A stretch of 64,000 nucleotides of DNA from Anaeramoeba flamelloides (taxonomy: Eukaryota; Metamonada; Anaeramoebidae). Shown here piece after piece: positions 50,873 through 63,660 of this stretch (its first letter is position 1; every line of letters starts with the position of its first letter). The position numbers were made by a program, and so were the translations under genes. The stretch covers positions 5,733,001 through 5,797,000 of the forward strand of contig JANTQA010000015.1 of assembly GCA_027625915.1 (NCBI GenBank). The letters are read 5' to 3'. Under the pieces are notes generated by a model. It was not told the origin of the DNA, made no database searches, and saw nothing but the letters and a program-made list of their open reading frames with translations.

Positions 50873-53800
50873 TTATTTTTCTGATGAAGTAAGTTCACTT
50901 GTTGAAGAATTATCAGAGGAAGCTCTTAAAATGTTTGGGTTAAAATTGTCTTGGTCTTCATTTATTCTAACGTTATTCATTTCAATTTCAATCTCTTTTT
51001 TTTGATTATCTAATTCATCTATTTTCTCGTTTGAATCGTTTGAATCATTTGTATCTGATGTATTTGATGAGTGTGAATTATTTTTATTTTTTTTATTCAA
51101 TATATCTTGGAATTTAGTAAATGCAGTGAATTTCGTAAATTTTGTTTTTTTTTTTTTAAGTTCCTTTCCCTCCTTTTTTAATTCTTTTTCTCTCTCTTCT
51201 CTTTCTTCACTTCTTATTAATAATAGGATCTTAGCGCTATCCTTGACTCCGCTATAAGCAATAATCATACCAATTGGGTAAACAAAAACAAAAATGCCTA
51301 TACTAAAGACGCCCAATCCAAGAGACAAAATTGAAAATAACACGACATATAATCCGATCATTATAATATCTTCTGGCGCAAATTTAGATATTTTAATATC
51401 TTGTTTAATATACAGTTTTGGAACCAAAATTTTATAAGGTTTGACAGCAACAATGAATAATATTGTAAATAAAATTAAACCAAAAACGGTCCAGCCTTGT
51501 AACAATGGGTTTGATGAACTATATAAAGCAGCAACCATTAAGATCAATTTGAAAAATATTTCATATAATTCGTACCAGTATCTATTGCTTTTAAAGCGAT
51601 GGTACATCCAGCCAAATCTATTTGTCCAATAGTCATTGAAATTATTTTTTTTCGCCAATTTTAATACGATGAAGAAAAAAATAGGAATACCAAATACAAA
51701 AAGAATTAAACTGATGATAAATGCAGCCATATGTTTACTCCATTCTTCACCGCCAAATTCTATGTCTGTGTCTGCATCCAGCGTTTTGAAGTTATTTATC
51801 TTTGTATAATCAAAGGGTTCGAAGGACAGTTTGGTATATGGGATATAAAAGAATTTTAACAGAGAAGAATAATAATTCCAAAACTTGATTGAAATGCCCT
51901 TCATTTTTAAATCATGTATTTCCTTTCCCTTCCGGTAATAGTAGAGCTTGATGAGGAAATATCCTGAAATCATGACAAATGATATAATAAATGGAATACT
52001 AAACTTGATATACCATCGAGTGAAGTAATCAAATTCACTGTAGCACTCTGGTGATACAAAGGGGATATCAAAGGTAAAAATGGAAGTGGAACTCCTTGTG
52101 GCTCCAGAAACTTGGCTTGGCCATTCTAATTCTAATGCGGTGATTGCACTGAGAAGTTGGAAAAAGGTAATCATAATACCCGTTATTGGGTTTTTAATTA
52201 ATGGCAACAATTTTTTTCGAAATAAAAATAAAAAGCCTCCAACAATAAAAGCTATTAATACTAAGATCACAATATACACAGCATCCGCATTGGCTGGGCA
52301 TTTTTTACAACTCCCCTGAAGGATAAAGTATCCCTTCAAGCATGTTGAACAGGTTTTTTCTTGATCACGCCCCTCGGAACACTCGTTACCGCCTAAACAG
52401 ATTAAATCGTTAACGCATTTGGTACAGGTAGAGGAACCAGCTTCATTATTGAATTGGTTGGCAGGGCATTTTTCACATGCAGAAGATCCTGTAAAGAGTG
52501 AATAATTACCTGGGGGGCATAATTTGCATTTTTCAGATCCCAAATAATCAGAATACGTCCCATGTTCGCATTTTTTACATATAGACGACCCTTTAAATTC
52601 AGAATAATATCCGTAATCACATTTTTTACAATCCGCAGAATTTCTTGATCCAACCACTTCAGAATATGTTCCTTCAGGGCAGAAATTACATCCTCTTTCA
52701 GAATCCATCCCAGAAATGTCCGAAAATGTCCCTGCCGGGCAATTTAAACAGTCGTTTTTACTGGTAGAGCCTTCGTTCGGGTTATATGTTCCCTCTTTTT
52801 TGTTATTTTATGGTAGTATATATTTTAATTGTTTATGTTTGTTACAAATTTTAATTAAATGATTTAGAGAAGTTTGACATTAATCAAGAAGATTTTGCTA
52901 GTTTTGAAAAGATCAACACAACGTTAATAATTCTTAAAATATCAACAAATAGTGGATATTTTGACAAGAAGATGATGTTTTGAAAATGGAAATCACCATT
53001 TGTCCTATAAATTTTCATTTATAACTAATTTGTGAAAGGATTAAATTAGGATTTGATCATGTTAAAAAAATTTTAACAAATTAATTTTTTAAAAAGTGGT
53101 TCAAAATTACTCACAATAATCATAATAATAACTCAAATGATATTTGAAATAAAAAAAAAATAGAATTTTGAATTTTTGGGGTAATATTATCTAATTCCCA
53201 AATATCTTTTGGGGAAATTTTTTATTTTTAAAAAATCCAAAATTCATATTAAAATAAAAATACAATTTAATAGTAAATTCTTGAGGTGGTTCTTAAATTT
53301 TATTGAACAAAAAGATCTTTATTATAATAATATTACTCTTTTTAAAATTAATTCCCAGAAATTTATTTATTATTCATCCAAAAGAATTATCGAAAAAAAA
53401 AAATAAAATAAATCCTCGTATTAATATTTATTACAACAAATGCAGTTTATCATTCAATAATGATATATATATATGTATATATATAATACTCAAAAACTGG
53501 GTTATGACTCTTTGTTTATTACTGTAATAAATAGAACCAAATTAAGAATTCTATTTTTATAAAAACATGGAAAAAAAAAATTCAATCTCTGTAAAAAAAT
53601 TTCTAATATTATTTTTGTTTCCCAGTTCATAAATTATTATTACTTGTAATAATAATAATTAATGAATTAAAAAAATTTACAAATAATAAAAACTAAAATC
53701 CGTAATTGCTTACACAGTCAAAGATTGAAAATAATAAAAATACTCTGTTTTTCATTAAACTTTTAAATAATTTTGACTTTTTCAAAATATTTTTATCATT

Positions 53801-56800
53801 TTTTCAGTTTTTTGTTGGTTTTTCATTTCTTTTTTCAAATTTATGTAATCCGCTTAATTAGTTTGTGAAATTTTTTTTTCAAATTTTGATAGAGGGTTTA
53901 AGTTAAGTTTCTTTTAAATTGAAAAAAATTCAAATAAAATTAATTGATGGTATCTAGCCATTTGATTGATCAATAATTGTTGGTAAAATTTCAACAAATT
54001 TAACAATATAATTTTTTGTTCTAACTCATTTCATTATTTTGAACACATTTTTTTTTTTTTGTTTATATTTTTTTCTTTTATTAAGATTAGGATGAAAATG
54101 GTTTACTTATTAAAAAAAAATAATACGAGTCAACCTAAATGTGATTTAATATCAAAATTTTTCAAAATATTAAAAAATGAGATTGTTTTTTTTTTTCCTA
54201 TTTTTGATTTTGGGTGTATTCGATTTTTGGATTAGGGTTTATTTTGGCATATTTTGACATTTTATTGTTTATTACTAATTCCTGAATTATTAAAATGATC
54301 AGGTATATTAATTTCAAATTCATACTAATTCTTTCAGTATTGTTGTTTTTTAAAATAAAATAATTGGTTTTAATATTTAATATTTCAGTAATTATCTTAA
54401 TGTATGCAATTAAATGTGAAACTTTTCAAGATAAAAAAAAAATAAAAGTTTGAGATCAAGTTATGTTTAATTGTTCAATGGAATTAATAATTTGAATATT
54501 CATTCTAGATTAGCAATTATGAAAAGTATTTATGTTAATTCAAACAAATAAACAATCACTTGGGTTTCGTTTCCAGTTTTTCTTAATGTTTTCAAGAAAA
54601 AATGAATTTTTTTGAAAAAATTTTAGTTGAACAATTTTATTTTTATTACTATAAATATATATTAAACAAATTTTTTTTTTTTAAGGAAGTAAGTACATTT
54701 TACCATTTTGAAAATTTTTAATAATTGTGTGAACCTTACTGAAAAAATATTTTTTGAGTGTCATAGTATATTGAAACTTTGAAACCAAAACATCATTCGC
54801 TGCTCTATTTGTGAAAAGAAAACAGAACCCAAGTAATTCAGAGTTGAGTCTTTAATTTTTTGAACATTTTTTTTGATTAAATTTTTGGTTTTATTAAATT
54901 TTGTTTTGGATCTTAGAAATGTGTTTATGGTAATGATCGAAATTAACCAAACAGTAAACCAACAAAATATCCCCGAAAAGGTGTGTCTTTAAAAAAATAT
55001 TTTCTTTTAGAATACCAAACACAAAAGATCACCTTTTCCAAATAAATTTGTTGAAATCAAAAATGAAAAAAAAAAAAAAAAATCAACCAAAGCCTATTTT
55101 TGGAAGAGTTGTTTTCTTTATCTTCTTAATTTGGATGAATCCAAACAATTAATAACCTTGGATTTCTCGCCACATTACTATTTATTATTATTTTACAAAA
55201 CATTTTTTTGACAAATTTGCTTGAAAAATTCTTTTTTCAATTATTTTTCTCAAAATATACGAAAATATGGAATACTATTCAAAAATTCAAATAAAAGGGT
55301 TGAATTCTCGGTATCAAAAAACAGATCCAAAAGATTCAACCCAAAATAAAAGAAAAATTTCGAAAAAATTTAAATTAAATTCAGAATTATTTTGAGTTTT
55401 CATTTAAATGTAAAATAAATAATAAGAAAATCAAACGAATTCTTCCAATAAATCTTTATTTCTGAAGATGAATTAAGAATAAATATGTTATTTTCTGAAC
55501 CCAAACTAGAATTAGATGAATTAAATGAAAATTGTTTTTTTAAATTCATTTTGGCAATTCTTTATTAATAAATAGTAATTTGTTTCTCAAAAATTTTACA
55601 AACAAAAAGTATTTCTCATGAAGAATTAAAAATAAAACCAAATTAGGAATAAGTTTTTGTATCAAATATTACAGATAAAATCAAGAAATAAATGGATTTT
55701 TATTTATTTTTTCTTGATCAATCTTTTCATTTTTTTTGAATTCCATTTTTTAGTTGATATGAAAATTTATTATACTAATGTATCTGACACTGTCGTATTT
55801 ATTAAAATACCAATATATTTGGTTAAAGAAAATGATTTGAAGAATTCAGTCAGTTTTGCATAAATGGTGGCACTCGAAATTTGAAAAATGTACTTACTTC
55901 CTTCAGAAAAATATAAAAAAAAATTTCACTTTTCAAATAGATCGAGAAGATATCAAATATAACAAGTGATGTAGATCTGAAAAATATAGCATCATTTTTT
56001 ATATTTTTTCTAATATTTTTTCTTGAGAAAAATAACAATAAAACTAAATAGTTATTCACTATCGAGTATTAACAAAACTTTTTGAAATTAAAATAGAATA
56101 TCAATCAATATTTTTAATAATTTTTTAGCTTTGGTTACATTTAAAAAGTAATTGAGTTATATTACTACTATAATAAGATCAAAAAAATAAATAAATAAAG
56201 GAAACTAAGCAGTTTAGTGGGTTGGTTGTATTATTTCTCCTTTTATATTCCTTTTTTTTTTTGATTTACATTTTTATAAGAATTATTTCAAAAAAATTAA
56301 TCCTTTGATTTGATTCTTTTGCTTTACTTTAAAAAATTTAATAAAGGTGAAGTTGATTTCATTTTATTTGGAAATATTTTGTAATTTTTCATCTTTAAAC
56401 GAATATTAGAGTTTCAACATATAAAATCAAACTGATTAATAGAATTATTCAAAAAAGAAAGGAGTAAATCATTACCTTGACATTCAAAACAATCATGAAT
56501 GCTATTTGCGCCTTCAATATTTTGGTATGTTCCAGCTAATAAAAGATTATTGTTTATTTAATAAGATGTACATAATTAAATATTATTAAGATATTAGATT
56601 ATTAATAATTGAAATAAAGAAACAAATATCACAATAATTACCTGGGCATTTTAAACAACCACTTTTAATATACATCCCTCTATTTTGTGAATATGTGCCA
56701 ACTATTAAAAATAGATAAATTTATTTGAATACATTTCCAATAATCAAAGTTAGATCATTAAATAATTGAAATAAAGTAAAAAATTATTCTAAAGAATTAC

Positions 56801-57333
56801 CTGGACATTTGATACAATCATCTGATGTGGTTGAATTCGTATAAATATTATATGTTCCAGCTATTAAAACAAATTTATTTATTTGATAAAATAACAATAT
56901 TTAAATATTATTAACAATTTATATTCAAAAATAAATAAGAAGAAGAAGAAGAAGAAGAATGGTAGTGATAATAAGAATAAAAAAAAATAATAAGAATAAG
57001 AATAAGAATAAAAATAACATCAACAACAATAACAACAACAATAATAATTATTATAATAATCGATATTACCTGGACATTTTTCGCAATTACTATAAGAATT
57101 TGCAGCTAATTTATCTGAAAATGTACCTGCTGGGCAAACAATACAACCATCTTCAGATTCTAAACCTGATGTTTCGGAAAAAAAACCACGTTGGCATGGC
57201 TTGCAATTACTAATTGAATTTGATTTTGTTTGATCATTGTAATATCCTAATTGTTTTTTTATAATATTAAAATTAAAATATATAAAGTTGATTTATTTAT
57301 TGAAAGAATGAGACAAATCAAGAAAAATTTTTC

Positions 57334-57365
<32 letters not shown>

Positions 57366-60362
57366 AAGAAGAAAAATGATTAAATTATTTAATTAAAATT
57401 AGATATATCAAGATTTTTTTTGTTAATGATCAATTTGTTTTTTTTTTTTTGTAACTATAAATGTGAAATATATTAATTTACCTGCAGGGCATTTTTGACA
57501 AGTAGCAAGAGATTTTGCGCCTTGATCTGGATTATATGTACCCTTTGGACAACTAATACATGATTCTATACTTGTTGATGATACAGCATCATTGTAGGTT
57601 CCTAATTTTTGATTTTTAAAAAGTATTTTTATAAAATTTGATTTATGATGAAAAGAATTGAAATTTTTTTTTGTTTAGATGAAAAATTTTTTTTTTAAAT
57701 TTTTAATTACAAATTGAAATATGATGAAGTTTACCTTCAGGGCATTTTTGGCAAGTATCCATTTTTGAAGTTGAATAAGTACCCTTATTACAAATTTCAC
57801 ATTCTTCAAATAAATTACCAGAATAACCTGCTTTACAAAATACAGTTTGAACAAAAACATCATAACTTCCTCCGCCAAATGTCTGTTGAAATGCGCCTGG
57901 TGTGACATGTAATCTTGGACCGATTGCGTACCCAGTGATCACAAAGATCAATTCATCATTATCATTTAAAATTGGCTGACTGGAATAAATTGCGCCGGTA
58001 TTTATGTTTCTCGCCTGTGTGTCTGTATTATTTATTAAAAATAAACTTAAAGAACCATCTGTTAAAAAGTTACTGCCTTCATCTGAATAAACTCCTATAC
58101 CTTCTGAACCGATAATAAATTGCTTTGTTCCATCCGAGTATTTCCCTGTTTCATTGATATACTTTAATGTGCGTACATTAACAGCGGTTTTAATTGTTGA
58201 AAAATAATATGAGCAGTATTTTACTGTATCGAGATTAAAATTCATTTCGGCAAAAAATCCATAAGCTATATCAGATTCTGGAATAGTTGACACGTACGCG
58301 TTTGGTGTTATTGGTAAATCCAATGATTTTGTTTTCCCACCAAATAATATGTTAGATAATGTATCAGATTCAAGTGCATAGCATTCGTCATCATCGCCTA
58401 AATAGTAGTTAATTGTTAAAAAGATAATGTTATTAAATAAAGATAAATTTTCAATTAGGTATTTTTCAAGGGTTCATTAATTAAAGAATTTTGTTTTTGT
58501 ATTCATAAAATATCTTTTTAGGGTATTTTTGTTGATAAAATTGTTATATGTGTTTTATAACTAATTCTTTTTTCAACAAGTTTTTTTTTTTTTTTTGAAT
58601 GATATGTATTAAAAAAATATCAAAAAGAATTAGTTATTTCTTGCTCTTCTTTTTGAAATGCTTTTGGTTTCTTTGGTAAGATTTTTACAATTTTTTAGAT
58701 CAACCAGAAAAGAAAAAACATTTTTTAAAACTTTTGCTGGTAATAATATTTTTGGGTAAAATATTTTTTGAAAAAGTTGATCAGAATAAAAAAGTGTTAA
58801 ATTTCTTTGTTTGACGTAGAAAGATCATATTATCAATAATAAAAATAATTTTAGAATTAATCCGAATAAAAAAAAAAAAAAAAAAAAAATAATAGATATT
58901 AAATATGGACTTACTTCCACCAAAAAAAGTAAAATGAATAATATTATAACTTGAATAATCAAGAACAACAACAAAGCAATCAATTCCCCCATTATTGCCA
59001 GTATATCCGTTTATGTTTGTATCTGGGCTGGATCCAACTGCTATTACATAATCATTAGTCAAATCATTAAAGGCGAGATCAGTTATTTCAGAGTCTCCAT
59101 CGTTCCCGCCAAAGCATTTGGCAGCGTCCAATGTTTCCCCGTCTCCAGACAATTTCAAAATGATTCCTGAATAATAATTGCCCACTATTCCGCAATTTAC
59201 TATGGGGTCATCGATTTCTGAAACAGCTTTACCTACCAAATGAACGCTATCTAGGTCATATTCATCAAGTATTAATTTAAATCCGTGGGCATCTTTATCG
59301 TCCTTGAAACAAACAAAAGTTGAATAAACAAGATTTGATCCATCGCTCGAAATTTTCGAAACAAAGGGCCGAAGGACATCCTGATTTGTACATGATTCCT
59401 TATATGAACCCGGACTTGTTGGGTGCGAGCCTGTGCTAGTTCCTGTTATTATTGGCTGCTTTAATGAGTCGATGAATAAATCAAATGAGGTACTTTTGCC
59501 ATCTGATCCCTGCACAAATGTCGAAAAAATTATATCGTCACCTGCTGGGTTGAGCTTGATCACATATGGTCCATAAACCGAGCTGTCGTTATCATACCCC
59601 CCCGCAGTGATGGGGAAATCTACAGAATTGCTGTCGCCAGAAAGATATACATATCCGTCTTCGTCGATCATAACGCCAAATCCGTCTTCATAATTTTTCC
59701 CACCAATATAGGTAGAATAACCAGGATCGATGATTAGTGAAATCTTTGGGTCAAATTGTTGGTCATCTATTTGAAAGCCAAAATATTTTTTGTTTTTTAT
59801 TTTATTTATGATCCATTTACCCTCAAGTTCTTTCCCATTCTGAAAAAATAATGGTTTGCTTTCCGTTATTACAATGTTACCGCTATCTAATCTATAAATA
59901 ATTAATTCCTCACTTTCGGGACATATTTTAAAATCATATTCTTTACTATTTAATTCCCAATTAATTTGTGAGATTTTTTCACCCTTATCTAAGTAAAAAT
60001 CACTTTTAATTCGATAATTCCCTTTTTTTGGGAAGGTGAAAGTTAAATCAACTCCTTGATAAACACCGTTATATTGAATTCGTCCATAGGTTGTCATATT
60101 TCTGCGCCATTCCCCTTTATCCCGCCCTATTAAAAAATGTGCCAATCCATTGGCTTGTTCGCTGACAATGGGAAGGGTTGATTGGCTTTTATAAAGCGAA
60201 AGTTCAACTTGTTCTTTTTGTCCAATTCTAAATTGTATTTTATTATTTCCAAAATCAGCAATAGTATTAATTCCTAACAAATATGAAGAATAATTAAACT
60301 TATCACCCTCTTTGTTGGAAACTAAAATGGACGCAAATGGAAAACCACCATGTGCAAATTGT
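50873..60362 (-). CDS. Receptor-like membrane protein: SBBP propeller, Cys repeats, multiple TM helices
   Basis: Exons found: 60362-58915, 58397-57735, 57601-57482, 57246-57070, 56860-56801, 56701-56642, 56535-56476 and 52794-50873; every intron is phase 1. The identified part gives about 1,502 residues. Exon 1 here opens at an acceptor (TTTTAATAG) and has no ATG, so an upstream exon, probably with the signal peptide, is missing. The N-terminal half matches a DUF7948-like domain (WRRNMTTYGRIQYNGVYQGV, LIIDPGYSTYIGG) followed by SBBP beta-propeller repeats with YVYLSGDSNSVDFP. Sixteen GCC2/GCC3- or ephrin-receptor-like Cys repeats of about 20 residues follow (pattern CxxCPxGTY). After them come about eight hydrophobic segments, starting with AVYIVILVLIAFIVGGFLFL, and a charged Lys/Glu- and Ser/Asn-rich cytoplasmic tail. 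The membrane part loosely recalls TRP/Flc-like channels, but I cannot assign it. Probably a surface receptor or adhesion protein; ligand unknown. Confidence 0.85.
54684..55902 (+). mobile_element. Family A transposon, full-length copy in receptor intron
   Basis: 1,219 bp from AGGAAGTAAGTACATTTTAC to the inverted AAAATGTACTTACTTCCT. TA precedes the left end; the right flank reads TC, presumably mutated. Beyond about 18 bp the two ends differ, so the inverted repeat is short. The interior matches the 19403 and 37758 copies throughout. An open frame at 55657-55863 is not conserved in the others. Non-autonomous. Confidence 0.88.
55930..56041 (-). repeat. Family B repeat, copy 2
   Basis: This is the inverted partner of 9060-9165, about 95 percent identical by eye across AAGTGATGTAGATCTGAAAA. 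It starts about 28 bp beyond the right end of the family A element, so the two may have moved independently to the same place, or family A may have inserted beside it. Confidence 0.7.
57334..57362. repeat. 29-A homopolymer in receptor intron
   Basis: An uninterrupted A run sits in the 235-bp intron between two Cys-repeat exons. On the transcribed (minus) strand it reads as poly-U, a possible splicing enhancer. Similar runs occur throughout the window, so function is doubtful. Confidence 0.85.
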
Positions 60363-61655
60363 CTATTAAAATATTTGTTTATTTTTTGAAACAAGATATT
60401 TAATTTTTTTTGTTTTGTATGTGGATTTAGATAGTGGTTATTGTTAAAGAGTTAATATCCCTAATAACGAAGATTTTTTGAATTGTTTTTTTATTTCATT
60501 ACAGATGTGTGCCTGTATGTATACGTGTATGTGTGTGTATGTGTACAAACAGCACACTATAAAGGCTCATTGGAATATACTATTAAAAATAATTTCTAAA
60601 AGTACCTTCAAAAAAAAAAGTTTTATTATAAAAAAAATTTTGAAAGAAAAGTCTGTAATTTTTGCTTGTAGTTATACTTTATACTTTATTTTGAAATTTT
60701 TTATTCTTTTTTATTTAAAAATAAAAACTTGATCAATCATATTTATAATAAATATGAATCAAAAAAAAAAAAAAGAAAAGTAAAGAAAAATTTGAGAAAA
60801 TAAAATTTTTGAATTCGTTTTTGCTTTTTTTTTTTTTTTTTCAAAGCAGTTTCCAAAAAAAAAAGTACTGAAAATTTATATTTAAGACTCTTTATAAAAC
60901 TAAAGTCTAATACAATTATTAAAGATCGGCAAAATCATTATTCCTCATGTATTGATTAATAATGTGAATCTAATTTGTTTATTTGAAAAACACTATTGTA
61001 ATAAAAGATATGAATGTTTCTTATCTCATTTTTATATATGTTATTTTTGAAGGTATGAAAATTGGGAATTATATTTTGTTTTTGTTCAGAAAGATTTTTT
61101 TCTGGGGGATTTAATCTAATAGAATGAAAAAATATCCACTGTTTTTTATTTTCAAAAAAAAATCATTTTGGTTTTTATACTGCTTCAGTTTTTTTATTTA
61201 AATTTATCCTACGGCTTTTTGTGTAAAAAAAGTTTGTATTTTTTTTTTTTCATTTTTTGAAAATATTTTGATGATCCTATTTTGAAAGATACCCAACAGA
61301 TAATATTTTAATTTGTAATGGTGTTTCTCTTTGTTTTCTGGTAATGATTTACTAAAAGTGCGATTTAGTCAGAAAATTATTTTATGAAACGGAAAATGTA
61401 ACTAACTTATGATATTATTGTTGAAAATAAATTGTAATATTTATCTTGGAGAAAATTTTTTTCATGGGCTTTGGTTTTAAGAATCAAAGTAAAAAAAAAT
61501 TAATCTCCTATATTTATCCATTTTCTTTTTCCAAAATAAAAAGTCTTTTAATCTAATTTAAAATAATTAAAATAAAATTTCATTTTGGGTGGATCATATT
61601 TCATTAATACAATTTTTTAGAATATTTTAGTTCTGTTGTTCGTAATTTTTCAATG

Positions 61656-61690
61656 CTGGTATTTGAATAATAAATGGGAAAAATAAACGG
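61656..61690 (+). repeat. Solo terminus of the CTGGTATTTGAAT MITE
   Basis: CTGGTATTTGAATAATAAAT followed by GGGAAAAA is nearly identical to the MITE ends at 3123 and 3503. No matching inverted end was found to the right within the window, so this is a fragment, or an element that degraded or runs past the edge. Confidence 0.65.
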
Positions 61691-63109
61691 ATATTTTTTT
61701 TTTTTTGATTTCATAAAAATTTCATTTTCAAAAACCAAAAGTGAGTAAACGAAATGAAAAGGAAAGAAAATGAAAATGGGGAAAGTGCAAAGAGCTGTAT
61801 GCTGTAATAGAATTTCTTATTAGAAATGTTTTTTTTCGATTTGTGATGATTACCAAAAAGATATTTTTAACACAAATTTTTTGAACGTGATAAGTAAGTT
61901 TTAGTAAAATATCACTTATATAATAAACACAAATATTTTTACAATAGAGAGTATTTTTCAATATCTATAATATTATCATTGATAATTTGCGTGGATAAAG
62001 TTTTAAATTTATTTACAATTGGATTATTTTCGAATCGTTCAGTGTACTTATTTCTAATTCAAAATTTATCTAATACTTTTTTTTTTGAATTTCAAATTGG
62101 GATAAAATTTTTACAACATCTTTTTTTGACTTAAAACACTTGTTTTTCTTCTGTAGAAAAGACCGTTGATGCTTTCCTTCCTCTAACTAATTCCTGGGAA
62201 TTTTTTAAAAGAATTTTATTTTGGGAATTTTTTTTTTGTATGTCTTGGAGTTATCTTTTGGGTTTCATGGTACTACAATTTGCCAATAACAATTTATTTG
62301 TATTTTTCTTTTTTTGTCTTGAGATATACCTTTTTTTTTTTTTCTTTCTTTTATTTTTTTTTTTTTTGAATGTAAATTGATTTTGTTTTATGGCTTAGTT
62401 TGGTTTGATTTCAAAAGTTGTTATTTTATTTATGATCTAATCATTGCATGTGAGCTAAATTTTCTTTTTTTTAGATCTTTCACAACAAGTCATTTATCTG
62501 AGATACAGAAAATTAAAAATTAAGTCAAATTTTCATGTATCAATTAAAAAAAAATAAAATAAACACAAAATTAATTATAAACTTTAACATTCAACTATTA
62601 AATATTCGTGTATTGATATTTTATTGTAATTGATGTGAATAAATTTTATAAAAAGATTTTTTTAATAATTTTTTATAGCAAAACAACTTTTAAATTATTT
62701 TGCAGAAACTATCAAAATTTACAATTTTTGAATAATAAAAAAATGTGTTGTTAGACTAAGTCTCGCAATATCCTAAGCATAAAGCAAAATGGTTTTTTTA
62801 ATCATTAATTTATTAGAAAAGAAAAATACATTACTAAAGTTGCTTGCTTTACACAATTTTTGAATAAATATTTTCTTAGACTATCACATTTTTCAACTTG
62901 ATACATATTAAAAAAAAAATAATTTCTGATCAAAGTAATAAAAATTAGTTGCAAAAAGGAAATAGTTTTTATTAAGTTTTTGTTTTGATCAGAGACAATT
63001 AAAAAAGGGGGTATTTAATTCGTTGTTGGAAGATTTTTTTTTGGTTTAAGGATAGAGTGTTACAGTGAAAAAAAATTGTTTGAAATTGAAAAAACTTTTT
63101 TTTAGTAAT

Positions 63110-63660
63110 TTTTATGAGTGCCTAATACCAATTAAAACCAAATCAACAGTGATTTTTGAGCAATTTCTAAAAATCAACAAGGAAAAACTATAACATTTTT
63201 TATGAGAAAAACTCCAAAGAGTAACAATCAATTTCCAATTTAAATCGATGTGAATTATAATTTTGAATACAACTGTGTTAGTTTCGAAGTGTCAATCTTT
63301 GGCTATTTTGGAAATCCAGAAGATTTTTTTATTTTCCAAATGAGTTATTTTTTTCATAAAGAATAGTAAAAAATCCTTTCTTTGTTAATATATAGAGAGT
63401 TTTCGAAACTAGCCATAAATTGGATTAAATTGGTTTGTTTTGATTTTGTACTGAAAGAAAGCAATTTGTTTTGAATTGAAGAAACTTATGCTTTCGAAAT
63501 TGAGAAATCTCTTTTTTTTTTTTTAATTGAATTTTTTTTTTATAGAGATCCACTCACAAAATTTAATTTTTTGTTATTTGGATTTTTTCAACTTCAATAG
63601 AAGTACAGTTTCATAATATCCTTTTTTAGTATTGAGCCACCCCTTGAGTATGGAGCAAAT
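63110..63660 (+). repeat. Family C repeat, diverged copy 2
   Basis: It shares an ordered series of short blocks with 9600-10400, the clearest being TTAGTTTCGAAGTGTCAATC with TTTGG and the GAGCCACCCC block near the end. This copy is the shorter one. No terminal repeats or frame reveal its class. Confidence 0.5.

Larger units (their letters stand above)
52795..56475 (-). other. Receptor gene intron of 3.7 kb carrying a transposon
   Basis: The donor GTAATG at 56475 and acceptor CAAAAAAG at 52795 join two Cys-repeat exons in phase 1 (G|AG). The other introns located in this gene measure 99-517 bp. Family A (54684-55902) and the adjacent family B repeat (55930-56041) occupy about 1.35 kb; the rest is AT-rich with no recognised feature. 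Confidence 0.88.

Noticed and set aside
60362-60394. Start of the receptor at a TTG upstream of QFAHGG
   Set aside because: There is no ATG in the open frame, and an AATAG acceptor lies exactly before the conserved sequence, so an upstream exon is more likely.
61728-61961. 77-codon minus-strand frame as candidate first exon of the receptor
   Set aside because: It is not a convincing signal peptide, and no donor with the required phase 2 was found.
62156-62390. Open stretch with acceptor-like site and several Trp codons
   Set aside because: It begins protein-like but soon becomes Phe-only from T runs, has no start and no partner exon in view; not enough to call a gene.
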